This document shows, one piece after another, positions 25,597 to 34,309 of a stretch of 64,000 bases of DNA. The position numbers and the translations under genes are program-made. The DNA is from Flavobacterium commune (GTDB lineage: Bacteria; Bacteroidota; Bacteroidia; Flavobacteriales; Flavobacteriaceae), in the NCBI RefSeq assembly GCF_001857965.1, contig NZ_CP017774.1, positions 1,364,001 to 1,428,000 of the forward strand, given 5' to 3'. Each line of letters opens with the position of its first letter. Positions within the stretch are counted from its first letter, which is position 1. The notes beneath the pieces were generated by a model. It was not told the origin of the DNA and did not search any database. It saw nothing but the letters and a program-made list of their open reading frames with translations.

Positions 25597-25620
25597 TTGA
25601 TTTTACTGCGTTTATATTTG
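25597..25620 (+). promoter_or_regulatory. Promoter of the beta-barrel gene
   Basis: TATATTTG at 25613-25620 followed by TAC, with TTG at 25597-25599 (13-bp spacing). Element, spacing and the trailing TAC mirror 22775-22800. The start would leave a leader of about 115 nt before ATG 25742. Confidence 0.55.
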
Positions 25621-25741
25621 TACTATCAAACTCAATGTACTCAAAAAACAACCAACTAATTGTATGCGATTATACGCAATTAATTGATTTGTAAAAAAGT
25701 CGAAGTTTGGATTATGAAACAAAATTAAACGTATTAAAATC

Positions 25742-26245
25742 ATGAAAAAAAGCATCCTATTATTAACATTCAGCTTCATTACTCTTAGCACCTTAGCGCA
25801 AGGAAGATTAACAAAAGGACACATCCAATTAAATGCAGGTTTAGGAACCTCAGGATGGGGAACACCTGTTTATGTTGGTCTCGATTATGGCATCCATGAA
25901 GATATTACTTTAGGAGGAGAATTATCCTATCGCTCAAAAAGCGAACATTTTGGAAATTCTAAATATAAATCTTCAGTAACAGGTATTGGTATTAATGGTA
26001 ATTATCATTTTAACCGTGTACTGGAAATTTCAAGCAAATGGGATTTTTATGCAGGATTGGGGCTTAATTATTACATCTGGAATTATGAAAATGAGGCTTA
26101 CAAGGCAAATGATGCTTCAGATATTGGACTTGGAGCACAAATTGGAGGACGCTACTTTTTCAATGATAACTTAGGTATTAATTTAGAATTAGGTGGCGGA
26201 AATGCAACCAGTGGTGGGAAAATTGGAATTACATACAAATTCTAA
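25742..26245 (+). CDS. Outer-membrane beta-barrel protein
   Basis: 167 residues. The signal peptide ends at STLAQ (about residue 20). Alternating strands follow with HIQLNAGLGTSGWGTPVYVG, EDITLGGELSY, WDFYAGLGLNYYIWNY and a final KIGITYKF, typical of an 8-stranded OmpW/OmpX-like barrel. It shows the same general pattern as the DUF6646 protein at 22165, though the two are not close copies. Its promoter carries the palindrome shared with the kinase/regulator operon, so it is probably that system's target (inference). The function is unknown; an envelope-stress or small-molecule role is possible. Confidence 0.82.
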   Translation: MKKSILLLTFSFITLSTLAQGRLTKGHIQLNAGLGTSGWGTPVYVGLDYGIHEDITLGGELSYRSKSEHFGNSKYKSSVTGIGINGNYHFNRVLEISSKWDFYAGLGLNYYIWNYENEAYKANDASDIGLGAQIGGRYFFNDNLGINLELGGGNATSGGKIGITYKF

Positions 26246-26364
26246 GGTTCACAAAACAATCTGTTAAAAATGCAGCCTAAAAAAGCAAATTACATTCTAA
26301 AAATCCGTTGGTTACTGTCTTTTCTTTTAGACAACCGTTATTAAAAACAGCTTTTGCAAAACCT

Positions 26365-27612
26365 ATGCCTGAGAGATTTTATTTTAAAACCGAATTATTT
26401 CCTGATTTTACTAAAACTAACAATAGTATGAGATCACATTTTCACAATAGCTATGATTCTAAAAATCCAAATGATTTTCAGGAAAAATTATTTAAAGATT
26501 TATCAGAAGAAATGTTCATATTCAAAATATCGGCTGACAATCATTTTCATAAATTAGCAATAGACAAATCAGTATATAAACTATTCGAATTGCCCAATAA
26601 TCTTATCTCAGGCACAATATTGCCTATAGTTTACAACAGAATTCACAAAGAGGATAAAATTAAAGTACTTCGTTTGTTTCTACAACTCAAAGAAAAGGAA
26701 CAAAAATCAGAAATAGAATTTAGATGTCAACTGCCCAAAGGAGGATTGCACTTATTTAAAGTTTATATTAAAACAAAAAGAAACACCAAAGGTACAACTG
26801 TTTTTTACACCACTTTTTTTAGTGCTACCGCTATTAAAAACAACGAATTAAATCCTACTTTCAACAGTTTAACAACCGATACTGTAACCACAAAAAACCA
26901 AAAAGAAACAGACTTAATACAAACCATAAAACGATACAGCGAACACAATAGTCGTTTATTGAATTTCTCTCATATCACTGCCCATAATTTAAACACACAT
27001 GCCGGAAACTTCAAAATGCTTCTGGATATTATTGACAGTGAAGAAAACCCACAAACAAGCAAAGAATACCTCAACCATTTACGAACTGTTTCAAACAATT
27101 TGAATGAGACTATCCATCGTTTATCTCAAATTGTGAACATACAAAACAACTTAAACGTTATTAAAGAACCTTTGGATTTGAATAGCTTCCTGGAGAAAAA
27201 TAACGCTATAATTAATAACTACGGACTTGAAAATAACGTTACCATCATAAACAAAATTCCAAAAGGAAGTACTGTCAATTTTAACGCTGCTTATCTTGAA
27301 AGTATTTTATTAAACTTCAGCACCAATGCTGTCAAATATGCTCATCCCGACCGATTCCCTGTACTCAAGTTTGAGTTTTTCATAGAAAATCAGAAGAAGG
27401 TTTTAACCATCAAAGACAATGGTTTGGGTATTGATATAGAAAAACACGGAAATTCATTGTTTGGCATGTACAAAACTTTTCACAAGCACGAAAATGCAAA
27501 TGGTATCGGTTTGTATATCACAAAAAACCAAATCGAATCCATGAATGGACAAATTAGTGTGGAAAGCAAAGTAAATGAAGGAACTACCTTCAAAATTACT
27601 TTTAATGATTAA
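26365..27612 (+). CDS. PAS-type sensor histidine kinase with atypical H-box
   Basis: 415 residues from ATG 26365. A frame from TTG 26308 is open but has no better start, and ATG 26428 is another option. No membrane segment. A PAS-like region is followed by an H-box FSHITAHNLNTHAGNF, which keeps the His but has Asn-Thr-His where related kinases have Arg-x-Pro. The ATPase domain is intact: N-box NFSTNAVKY, DNGLGIDIEK and NGIGLYITKNQIESM. The last 100 residues resemble the kinase at 19996. Phosphotransfer may be altered. It forms a likely pair with the YegP-like gene 19 bp downstream. No partner regulator is adjacent. Confidence 0.82.
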   Translation: MPERFYFKTELFPDFTKTNNSMRSHFHNSYDSKNPNDFQEKLFKDLSEEMFIFKISADNHFHKLAIDKSVYKLFELPNNLISGTILPIVYNRIHKEDKIKVLRLFLQLKEKEQKSEIEFRCQLPKGGLHLFKVYIKTKRNTKGTTVFYTTFFSATAIKNNELNPTFNSLTTDTVTTKNQKETDLIQTIKRYSEHNSRLLNFSHITAHNLNTHAGNFKMLLDIIDSEENPQTSKEYLNHLRTVSNNLNETIHRLSQIVNIQNNLNVIKEPLDLNSFLEKNNAIINNYGLENNVTIINKIPKGSTVNFNAAYLESILLNFSTNAVKYAHPDRFPVLKFEFFIENQKKVLTIKDNGLGIDIEKHGNSLFGMYKTFHKHENANGIGLYITKNQIESMNGQISVESKVNEGTTFKITFND

Positions 27613-27631
27613 TCAATTTAATTAACTCAAA

Positions 27632-27997
27632 ATGGGAAAATTTGTAATTAGCAAAAATACTAATGGCGAATTCAAATATGAATTTCTAAATGACAATGAA
27701 GATGTAATTTTGGAAAAATCAGCTTATAAAAACAAAGCCATGTGCTTAAAAGTAATCGAATCCATAAAGCGAAATGCTCAGGATGATTCCAAATTCTACA
27801 GAAAAAGAACTACTGACAATGAATGCTATTTCAACCTCAAATCATCAAACGGACAAATTTTAGGCACAAGCAAAATATTCGAAGACAAAGCCACTCGCGA
27901 ATACGCAATTCAACTTGTGAAAATTGTATCGCCTAATGCTCCTATTGAAAATTATTCAAAAAAATCAATAAAAACAGCTCTAAAAACTGTGATTTAA
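27632..27997 (+). CDS. YegP-family protein (two DUF1508 repeats)
   Basis: 121 residues made of two related halves: GKFVISKNTNGEFKYEFLND with later KAMCLKVIESIKRNA, then CYFNLKSSNGQILGTSKIF and TREYAIQLVK. This is the tandem DUF1508 fold of YegP. The function is unknown. It is probably cotranscribed with the kinase upstream and is convergent with the aldehyde dehydrogenase, whose stop is 2 bp away. Confidence 0.87.
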   Translation: MGKFVISKNTNGEFKYEFLNDNEDVILEKSAYKNKAMCLKVIESIKRNAQDDSKFYRKRTTDNECYFNLKSSNGQILGTSKIFEDKATREYAIQLVKIVSPNAPIENYSKKSIKTALKTVI

Positions 27998-27999
27998 TT

Positions 28000-29553
28000 T
28001 TACAAATCAAATTTTATTCCTTGTGCCAAAGGCAACGTACTACCGTAATTAATCGTATTCGTTTGTCTTCGCATATAAACTTTCCAGGAATCTGAACCTG
28101 ATTCCCGGCCGCCTCCGGTTTCTTTTTCACCACCAAAAGCACCACCAATTTCAGCACCTGAAGTTCCAATATTCACATTAGCAATTCCGCAATCAGAACC
28201 CGAAGCCGACAGAAATAATTCAGCTTCACGCAAATTGGTCGTCATAATAGCAGATGACAATCCCTGTGTCACGCTGTTTTGAATAGCGATAGCATTTTCT
28301 ACAGTTCCTGAATATTTTAGCAAATACAAAATAGGAGCAAAAGTTTCGCATTGCACAATTTCAAATGAATTTTCAGCTTCAACAATAGCAGGCTGTACAT
28401 AACATCCACTTTCGTAACCATCACCTGAAAGCACTGCACCATTTACCAGAATTTTGGCTCCTTCGGAAACTGCTTTTTCTAAGGCCTTATTGTATTTTTC
28501 GACAGCATCTGTATCAATTAACGGCCCAACATGATTTTTTTCGTCCAAAGGATTCCCTATACGCAATTGTTGGTAAGCAGCAACCAAAGCAGTTGAGACC
28601 TTATCATAAACACTTTCGTGAATAATCAAACGACGGGTCGAAGTACAACGCTGCCCGGCTGTTCCTACTGCGCCAAAAACAGCTCCAATAATGGTCATTT
28701 TAATATCGGCATCCGGAGTAACAATAATGGCATTGTTTCCACCTAATTCCAACAAGGATTTCCCTAAACGGGCAGCAACGGTTTGCGCCACAATTTTCCC
28801 CATTCGGGTAGAACCGGTAGCAGAAATCAAAGGAACTCGGGAATCCTTAGTCAATAACTCACCCAATTTATAATCGCCATTGATTAAGCACGAAATTCCT
28901 TCCGATAATTTATTTTCTTGTAAAACCTGCGCCAAAATATTTTGACAGGCGATACCGCAAAGTGGCGTTTTCTCAGAAGGTTTCCAAACACAAACATCAC
29001 CACAAACTAAAGCCAATGCAGCATTCCAGGACCAAACTGCAACCGGAAAATTAAATGCCGAAATAATTCCAACCACGCCTAAAGAATGGTATTGTTCATA
29101 CATTCGATGATTGGGTCTTTCAGAGTGCATGGTCAAACCGTGCAATTGTCGGGAAAGTCCAACGGCAAAATCGCAAATATCAATCATTTCCTGAACCTCG
29201 CCATAGCCTTCCTGCAAGGATTTCCCCATTTCGTAAGAAACCAATTTGCCTAAAGCTTCTTTATTCTGACGTAATTTCTCCCCAAACTGACGCACGATTT
29301 CTCCACGTTGTGGAGCCGGAATTAATCTAAAAGACTGGAAAGCTTCGGTAGCCGCTTGCATTACTTTTTCGTAATCGGCTGCCGAAGTGGTTTTTACTTT
29401 TGCAATCAATTGACCATCCACTGGCGAATAACTTTCCAGGATTGCTCCTGTTGAAAAAGAGTTCGTTCCTGTTGATGTTCCTTCGTTTACATCATGGATT
29501 CCTAATTGGATTAAAGCGGATTGTATTCCGAATTGTGTTGCTATTGTTGTCAT
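28000..29553 (-). CDS. ALDH7-type aldehyde dehydrogenase (aminoadipate-semialdehyde type)
   Basis: 517 residues. Catalytic Cys in GTAGQRCTSTRRL (about 300), general-base Glu in LLELGGNNAI, cofactor loop SATGSTRMGK. The C-terminal block GGAFGGEKETGGGRESGSD and QTNTINYGSTLPLAQGI is the signature of the ALDH7/antiquitin branch, which oxidises alpha-aminoadipate semialdehyde (in equilibrium with piperideine-6-carboxylate) to aminoadipate in lysine breakdown. Length is normal. The kynurenine-pathway gene haaO lies on the same strand 4 kb upstream, beyond the restriction module. Confidence 0.9.
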   Translation of the reverse strand: MTTIATQFGIQSALIQLGIHDVNEGTSTGTNSFSTGAILESYSPVDGQLIAKVKTTSAADYEKVMQAATEAFQSFRLIPAPQRGEIVRQFGEKLRQNKEALGKLVSYEMGKSLQEGYGEVQEMIDICDFAVGLSRQLHGLTMHSERPNHRMYEQYHSLGVVGIISAFNFPVAVWSWNAALALVCGDVCVWKPSEKTPLCGIACQNILAQVLQENKLSEGISCLINGDYKLGELLTKDSRVPLISATGSTRMGKIVAQTVAARLGKSLLELGGNNAIIVTPDADIKMTIIGAVFGAVGTAGQRCTSTRRLIIHESVYDKVSTALVAAYQQLRIGNPLDEKNHVGPLIDTDAVEKYNKALEKAVSEGAKILVNGAVLSGDGYESGCYVQPAIVEAENSFEIVQCETFAPILYLLKYSGTVENAIAIQNSVTQGLSSAIMTTNLREAELFLSASGSDCGIANVNIGTSGAEIGGAFGGEKETGGGRESGSDSWKVYMRRQTNTINYGSTLPLAQGIKFDL

Positions 29554-29595
29554 ATATGAGGGCTTTTCTATTTACTCTATTTTGGTATATGTAAT

Positions 29596-29603
29596 CAAAG
29601 ATA
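29596..29603 (-). promoter_or_regulatory. -7 promoter element of the ALDH7 gene
   Basis: On the minus strand this reads TATCTTTG, matching TAnnTTTG, 43 bp before the ATG at 29553. No TTG at the usual distance is seen. Confidence 0.45.
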
Positions 29604-29685
29604 GTTATAAAACAAACATTATACTTTTGGTTAAAATATATCCTTAAATTCTTTTTATTTTTTTTAAAAAAAGTATTATATTGTT

Positions 29686-29693
29686 TAAGTTTG
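29686..29693 (+). promoter_or_regulatory. Possible -7 element of the methylase gene
   Basis: TAAGTTTG fits TAnnTTTG, 20 bp before ATG 29714. A second match, TACTTTTG, is at 29622-29629. Neither has a TTG at normal spacing, so the choice is open. Confidence 0.4.
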
Positions 29694-29713
29694 TTGTTTA
29701 GAAAAATACAATT

Positions 29714-32700
29714 ATGAGCTTAAAATTAATATTAGAAAAATTAGACTTACTTGAAAAAGACGGGTTAATTTATTTTTCTGATATTGAAGAGGATAAAATA
29801 AAAAATTTCGCAAATAGAGTTAAAGAATCTTTGATTAAGATAAAGCCAGACGCCTGTTTTTGTATCAATAATGAACCCTTAATTTTATTTTTCGAGAATC
29901 CAGAAAATTTAGAAATACTACAAAAACAAATTTGGAACTTCAACCAATCTCCTGCCATTATTATTAAACAAAATAATCAATGGATTGTAAAAAATGGATT
30001 TAAATTACTTGAAGGAAATAAAGAGTTAGAAACTTTAGCTGAATCAAATGATATTTTAGATTTTGAATATTTCAAAATAATTACTGGTGAAACTTGGGAG
30101 AAATACAAGTCAAAATTTGAAAACAAAAACAGAGTAGATTATTTTTTATTAAAAAACATCGAAGATGCAAGAAATTTACTTACATCAAAAGACAAAGGTA
30201 ATTTACATCCTAAAATAGCCAATTCATTAATAGGTCGAGTTATTTTTATCAGATACTTAATTGATCGAAAAGTTGAGCTTAAAAGCTATAAAATTTTGCA
30301 AAAAGAGGATTTTTACAATCTTCTATCAGAAAGCGAAAAAGCATATAATTTTTTCAAACAAGTTAGAAATGATTTTAATGGAAATTTATTTCCATTAAAA
30401 TATGAAATCAACAATATACTAATTCATGAAAATGATTTTGTAAATGACAATCATTTAGAGTTAATTATTAGTCTACTTAAAGGCGATAATTTAAAAAATG
30501 GAATTACTCAAGTATCTCTATTTGATATTTATGATTTTTCAATTATTCCAATAGAATTTATCAGTAATGTCTATGAAAAATTCATTGGAGTAGAAAACCA
30601 AGCTACACAAGGAGCATATTACACACCTCTTTTTTTAGTAGATTATATCCAACAACAAACAGTAACAAAATATTTTCAAGATAATCCTAGTGAATATAAT
30701 TGTAAAGTTTTAGATCCTTCGTGTGGTTCAGGAATTTTTCTTGTGGAAACACTGAGACAGATTATTACTCAATATCAAAGAATAAATCCTGATTTTCATA
30801 CTGACGAATCTTATGAAAAATATAAAAACACTTTAAAAAAATTACTTCAAGACAATATTTTTGGTATTGATAAAGATGAAAACGCAATAAATGTAGCTAT
30901 TTTTTCTCTTTACATTACTTTATTAGATTACTTAACACCTAGAAGTATTGTTGGTTTTAAATTCCCTATTTTAATAAATTCTAATTTTTTTGCAGATGAT
31001 TTTTTTAATAAAAATGGAGACTATAACATTACTTTAAAGAACAACCATTTTCAGTTTATCCTAGGAAACCCACCTTGGGCAACTAAACACAATAAAGAAA
31101 AACAATTATTTGAAAAATACATTGAGAGTAGAAAAATTGAAGAACAAAGTAATTTAGAAATCGAAAATAGAGAAATTGCGGAAGCATTCCTTGTTAGAGT
31201 TTCTGATTTTAATTTTGAACAATGTGCTTTCATAATTACTAGTAAAATACTATATAAGATAAGCCGAAAGAAAGAAAAAAAAGGAGTTTTTAGAAAATAC
31301 TTTTTAAGTAGATTTAAAATCAGTCAAGTGTTTGAATTGTCTTCTGTAAGACATCAAGTATTTGATAAATCTAATGACAAAGCTGTCGCGCCTGCAACTA
31401 TTCTATTTTTTAGTAAATCTGATAATATTGAAGAAAACAGAAAAAATATCATAACTCATATTTCTTTAAAACCAAATCTATTCTTTGAAACCTTTAAATT
31501 AATGGTTATTGAAAAATATGATTACAAAGAGTTGCTACAAAGCTATTTTATAGACGAAGATTGGATTTGGAAAGTCCTGGTCTATGGTAATATTTTAGAT
31601 TACCACTTTATAAAAAGATTAAAAACAAACAAATCCATTTATGATTATATTTCAGATCCTTCTCATTTTATTTTTGGTAAAGGAATAAGCATAGGTGGAG
31701 GAGATAAAAATCCAATAGTAGAACATCAAAAAATTAAATATTCAATAGATTCAAAAAACAAAGGATTAAAGCCATTTGACATAAGTTATTCAAATAATTT
31801 TCTTTCAGACTATGAATTTGTCCATAGACAGAGAAAACTGGAATTGTTTAAGAATCCCGTTTTATTAGTTGGCAAAGGGATAAGCAATTCATTTATGGCT
31901 AAATCCGCTATATCTTATGATGATGTAATATATACAGATGCTATAACCGGTATTAAACCATTGGATGAAAAAGGATTTTCCATAATAAATATACTTTTAG
32001 CATTATTTAACTCTGAACTTTTTAGTTATTTTTTAGTTTTAACAAACTCTTCGATTGGAATTGAAAGAGAACAATCACATGATAAAGATGATAAATTTTC
32101 AGTTCCTTTGATTGAGTCTAACAATATTGAATTTAAAACTAAAATTAATCAGATTTCTAAACTGATTATTGAAGAGAATGAAATAACATTTGAAACCTTC
32201 AGAAAGCAGGAAATAAAAAATGAAATTGCAGTTTTAAAAAATAAAATCAATAATGCAATTTATAATTTATATGATTTATCTATAACTGAAAAGGATTTAG
32301 TTAATTATAATAATACCGTAACCATCCCATTACTCAAAGGTACCGATGTTAAAAAGAAAAATGTTTCAAAGAAAATAGCATATAAAGAAAGTGTACTTGA
32401 AGATTATGCACAAGTATTTATAAATCATTTTGGGAATAGATTTAATTCCGATAATAAATATTTTGAAGTAGAGATATTATATTCTAATCACACAATATTG
32501 ATGAAATTTAAAGTTATTCCTCAAGCTTCAAAAGAAAAAAAGAAGATCCTTTGGAAAAAAGAGGGAGATAAAGAATTATTGAAAAATATTTCAAATTTAA
32601 GTTTTGAGAATTTAAGTAATAATTTGTTTATGCAAAAAGATGTGAAAGGGTTTGAAGAAGATTTCTTTTACATTGCAAAACCAAATCAATACAAATCTTG

Positions 32701-32779
32701 GCATCCTGCATTATCATATTTAGATTTAGCAGAATTTATAGACGCATTACATAACCCAAAAAAAATAGGTAATGAGTAA
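29714..32779 (+). CDS. N6-adenine DNA methylase, Eco57I/Type IIG-like restriction-modification protein
   Basis: 1021 residues. SAM-binding motif I LDPSCGSGIFLVETL (about 332-346), preceded by the typical GAYYTPLFLVDYI, and catalytic motif IV NPPW (about 452) in FQFILGNPPWATKH. The N-terminal 300 residues are largely helical and unrecognised. The region after 560 (DYHFIKRLKTNKSIYDYI and KNPVLLVGKGIS) looks like a TaqI-like target-recognition domain. It modifies adenine at a specific site, which cannot be predicted. It overlaps the nuclease-like gene downstream by 8 bp, and the pair is visibly richer in A/T and AAA/ATA codons than the flanks, suggesting acquisition. No clear PD-(D/E)xK was found in its own N-terminus. 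Confidence 0.87.
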   Translation: MSLKLILEKLDLLEKDGLIYFSDIEEDKIKNFANRVKESLIKIKPDACFCINNEPLILFFENPENLEILQKQIWNFNQSPAIIIKQNNQWIVKNGFKLLEGNKELETLAESNDILDFEYFKIITGETWEKYKSKFENKNRVDYFLLKNIEDARNLLTSKDKGNLHPKIANSLIGRVIFIRYLIDRKVELKSYKILQKEDFYNLLSESEKAYNFFKQVRNDFNGNLFPLKYEINNILIHENDFVNDNHLELIISLLKGDNLKNGITQVSLFDIYDFSIIPIEFISNVYEKFIGVENQATQGAYYTPLFLVDYIQQQTVTKYFQDNPSEYNCKVLDPSCGSGIFLVETLRQIITQYQRINPDFHTDESYEKYKNTLKKLLQDNIFGIDKDENAINVAIFSLYITLLDYLTPRSIVGFKFPILINSNFFADDFFNKNGDYNITLKNNHFQFILGNPPWATKHNKEKQLFEKYIESRKIEEQSNLEIENREIAEAFLVRVSDFNFEQCAFIITSKILYKISRKKEKKGVFRKYFLSRFKISQVFELSSVRHQVFDKSNDKAVAPATILFFSKSDNIEENRKNIITHISLKPNLFFETFKLMVIEKYDYKELLQSYFIDEDWIWKVLVYGNILDYHFIKRLKTNKSIYDYISDPSHFIFGKGISIGGGDKNPIVEHQKIKYSIDSKNKGLKPFDISYSNNFLSDYEFVHRQRKLELFKNPVLLVGKGISNSFMAKSAISYDDVIYTDAITGIKPLDEKGFSIINILLALFNSELFSYFLVLTNSSIGIEREQSHDKDDKFSVPLIESNNIEFKTKINQISKLIIEENEITFETFRKQEIKNEIAVLKNKINNAIYNLYDLSITEKDLVNYNNTVTIPLLKGTDVKKKNVSKKIAYKESVLEDYAQVFINHFGNRFNSDNKYFEVEILYSNHTILMKFKVIPQASKEKKKILWKKEGDKELLKNISNLSFENLSNNLFMQKDVKGFEEDFFYIAKPNQYKSWHPALSYLDLAEFIDALHNPKKIGNE

Positions 32780-33404
32780 AGTTGATGCTTCTAAATTTAA
32801 GTTTAAATATGAATATCAAGAAAAGGACTTAAAATTCATTCTAAATTCAATTTATAAATGTTATTTAAGAATAATAACTTCAAATATTACAGTTAACAAC
32901 AATGAAAATGACATAAGAGATTTATTTATTTCAGATTTGTATCTTGATAATCATAAGTTAAAGCAAGAATTAGATATAGTTGAATTCAAATTCGACAAAG
33001 AAATTCAAACAGAAACAGGTAGAGTTGATATTAGAGTGCTTAATATGATAAAAACAATGAAGGGCGATTTTAAACCCTATTATTTTATTGAATGTAAAAG
33101 ATTAGACGGTGTAATAAATCCAGAGAATAAAAATACTCTAAATGATAAATATATAAATGATGGTATAAATAGATTTGTTGAAGAAAAATATCACACTTAT
33201 CAAGAAGCAAATGCAATGATTGGCTTTGTTGTTAAAGAAATCGATATTAATGAAAACTGTAAATTTTTCAAATTATTGAATCCACATAAATTCGTTGATA
33301 ATTTCGATTATTCCTACATCTCAACCCATATTACAAAATCAAAAAAAGAATTTACACTTTACCATTTGATGTTAGATTTTTCTATGAAAATTATTTCAAA
33401 ATAA
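32772..33404 (+). CDS. PD-(D/E)xK-type nuclease, partner of the methylase
   Basis: 210 residues. The core motif is spread as ETGRVDIRV (about 77-85) and YYFIECKRLDG (about 97-107): Asp, then Glu-x-Lys on the next strand, with an acidic helix before it (NNENDIRDLF). This is the usual restriction-nuclease metal centre. The start overlaps the methylase end by 8 bp, so expression is coupled. I do not recognise a named family. It is most likely the cleavage subunit of a two-gene restriction system, but a nuclease that acts only with the methylase bound is equally possible. Confidence 0.7.
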   Translation: MSKVDASKFKFKYEYQEKDLKFILNSIYKCYLRIITSNITVNNNENDIRDLFISDLYLDNHKLKQELDIVEFKFDKEIQTETGRVDIRVLNMIKTMKGDFKPYYFIECKRLDGVINPENKNTLNDKYINDGINRFVEEKYHTYQEANAMIGFVVKEIDINENCKFFKLLNPHKFVDNFDYSYISTHITKSKKEFTLYHLMLDFSMKIISK

Positions 33405-33446
33405 TTTTTTAAAGAAATTTTAATTAAAATTCTTATTTATTAATTT

Positions 33447-33548
33447 CCTTTAGCCCCAGTAGGATCAGCATCCTTTTGTCTCGTTCTTAAAACGAGATAA
33501 AAGATATAGCGGATAACGGGTCCCGATAGCTATCGGGATGGCTCCTGA
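33447..33548 (-). ncRNA. Structured intergenic element downstream of haaO (Flavo-1-like candidate)
   Basis: Read on the minus strand, the element starts TCAGGAGCC and ends GGGGCTAAAGG, with an AGCC/GGCT closing pair. Inside are a perfect 18-bp palindrome TCCCGATAGCTATCGGGA (33521-33538), the conserved-looking words CCGTTATCCGCTATATC, and a stem TCTCGTT/AACGAGA (33479-33485 with 33491-33497) flanked by TTTT and AAAA. I recall very similar multi-stem elements scattered in flavobacterial genomes. It could be a conserved RNA, a dispersed repeat, or simply the haaO terminator region. Confidence 0.5.
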
Positions 33549-33554
33549 AAAAAA

Positions 33555-34094
33555 TTATTTTTTAGCTGTGAATCTTGAATCTGCTTCCATAACAGTTCCA
33601 CATTTTTCGCAAATTCGTAATTTTTCTGAATTGTAAAAATTCTCAAAATGGGGCAAGAAATCTTTTTCGATATCGTTGAGTTCAAAATAGACTTCGTGCA
33701 ATTTGTGATTGCAGTTGTCGCAATACCATAATAAACCATCTGTAAAACCTTGTTTGGCTCTTTTTCGTTCGATAACCAAACCGATGGAACCTTCGGAACG
33801 AACGGGAGAATGAGGAACTTTCGCAGCATGCAGATACATATCGCCAGCGTTTAGCTGTATCACTTTACGCTCATTGTCTTCCTGAATATGAACTTCAATA
33901 AAACCTTCCAACTGATAAAACAACTCTTCGGTTTCATTGTAATGAAAATCTTTTCGGGCATTTGGACCCGCAACAATCATCACAATATAATCCCCTGAAT
34001 CCACATACAAATTCTTGTTGCCAACAGGTGGTTTTAACAATTGACGATTTTCATCAATCCATTTGGCCAGGTTAAAAGGTCTTGAAATTGCCAT
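33555..34094 (-). CDS. haaO: 3-hydroxyanthranilate 3,4-dioxygenase
   Basis: 179 residues, the bacterial length. Iron ligands are visible as His51 and Glu57 in FHYNETEELFY and His95 in KVPHSP; substrate-binding Arg is in NARKDF (Arg47). Two C-terminal CxxC pairs (CDNC and CEKC) form the rubredoxin-like second metal site of the bacterial enzyme. It opens the ring of 3-hydroxyanthranilate in tryptophan breakdown via kynurenine, leading to quinolinate. Other kynurenine genes are not in the window. A structured repeat follows its stop. Confidence 0.93.
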   Translation of the reverse strand: MAISRPFNLAKWIDENRQLLKPPVGNKNLYVDSGDYIVMIVAGPNARKDFHYNETEELFYQLEGFIEVHIQEDNERKVIQLNAGDMYLHAAKVPHSPVRSEGSIGLVIERKRAKQGFTDGLLWYCDNCNHKLHEVYFELNDIEKDFLPHFENFYNSEKLRICEKCGTVMEADSRFTAKK

Positions 34095-34159
34095 TTTGAG
34101 TTGTTTTTTTAAGAAAAGCTAAGGTACGAAAAAAAGAATTTTGGTTTCAATTTTGGTTT

Positions 34160-34292
34160 CACGAAGATTCGCAAAGAAAACCGCAGAGACACACAAAGAA
34201 ACAAATTGAAATAAATTCTTAAAAACAACTTCATCTGCATTCATTTTAAAAAATCTTTGCGAAACTTAGCGTTTTCTTTGCGAATCTTTGTG
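34160..34292. repeat. Inverted repeat of the TTCGCAAAG family
   Basis: Arms at 34160-34181 and 34271-34292 match in 21 of 22 positions (CACGAAGATTCGCAAAG on the left). The 89-nt spacer contains more of the same words. It occupies most of the 215-bp gap between haaO and the EEP gene. The same words recur at 6010-6280, 7385-7420, 47340-47445 and 51550-51580. Confidence 0.75.
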
Positions 34293-34309
34293 TAACAAGC
34301 TGAAAAACG

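Noticed and set aside
29714..33404. BREX (PglX) or Type I HsdM/HsdS/HsdR system
   Set aside because: The methylase is shorter than PglX, and none of the partner genes (brx/pgl, hsdR, hsdS) is present on either side.
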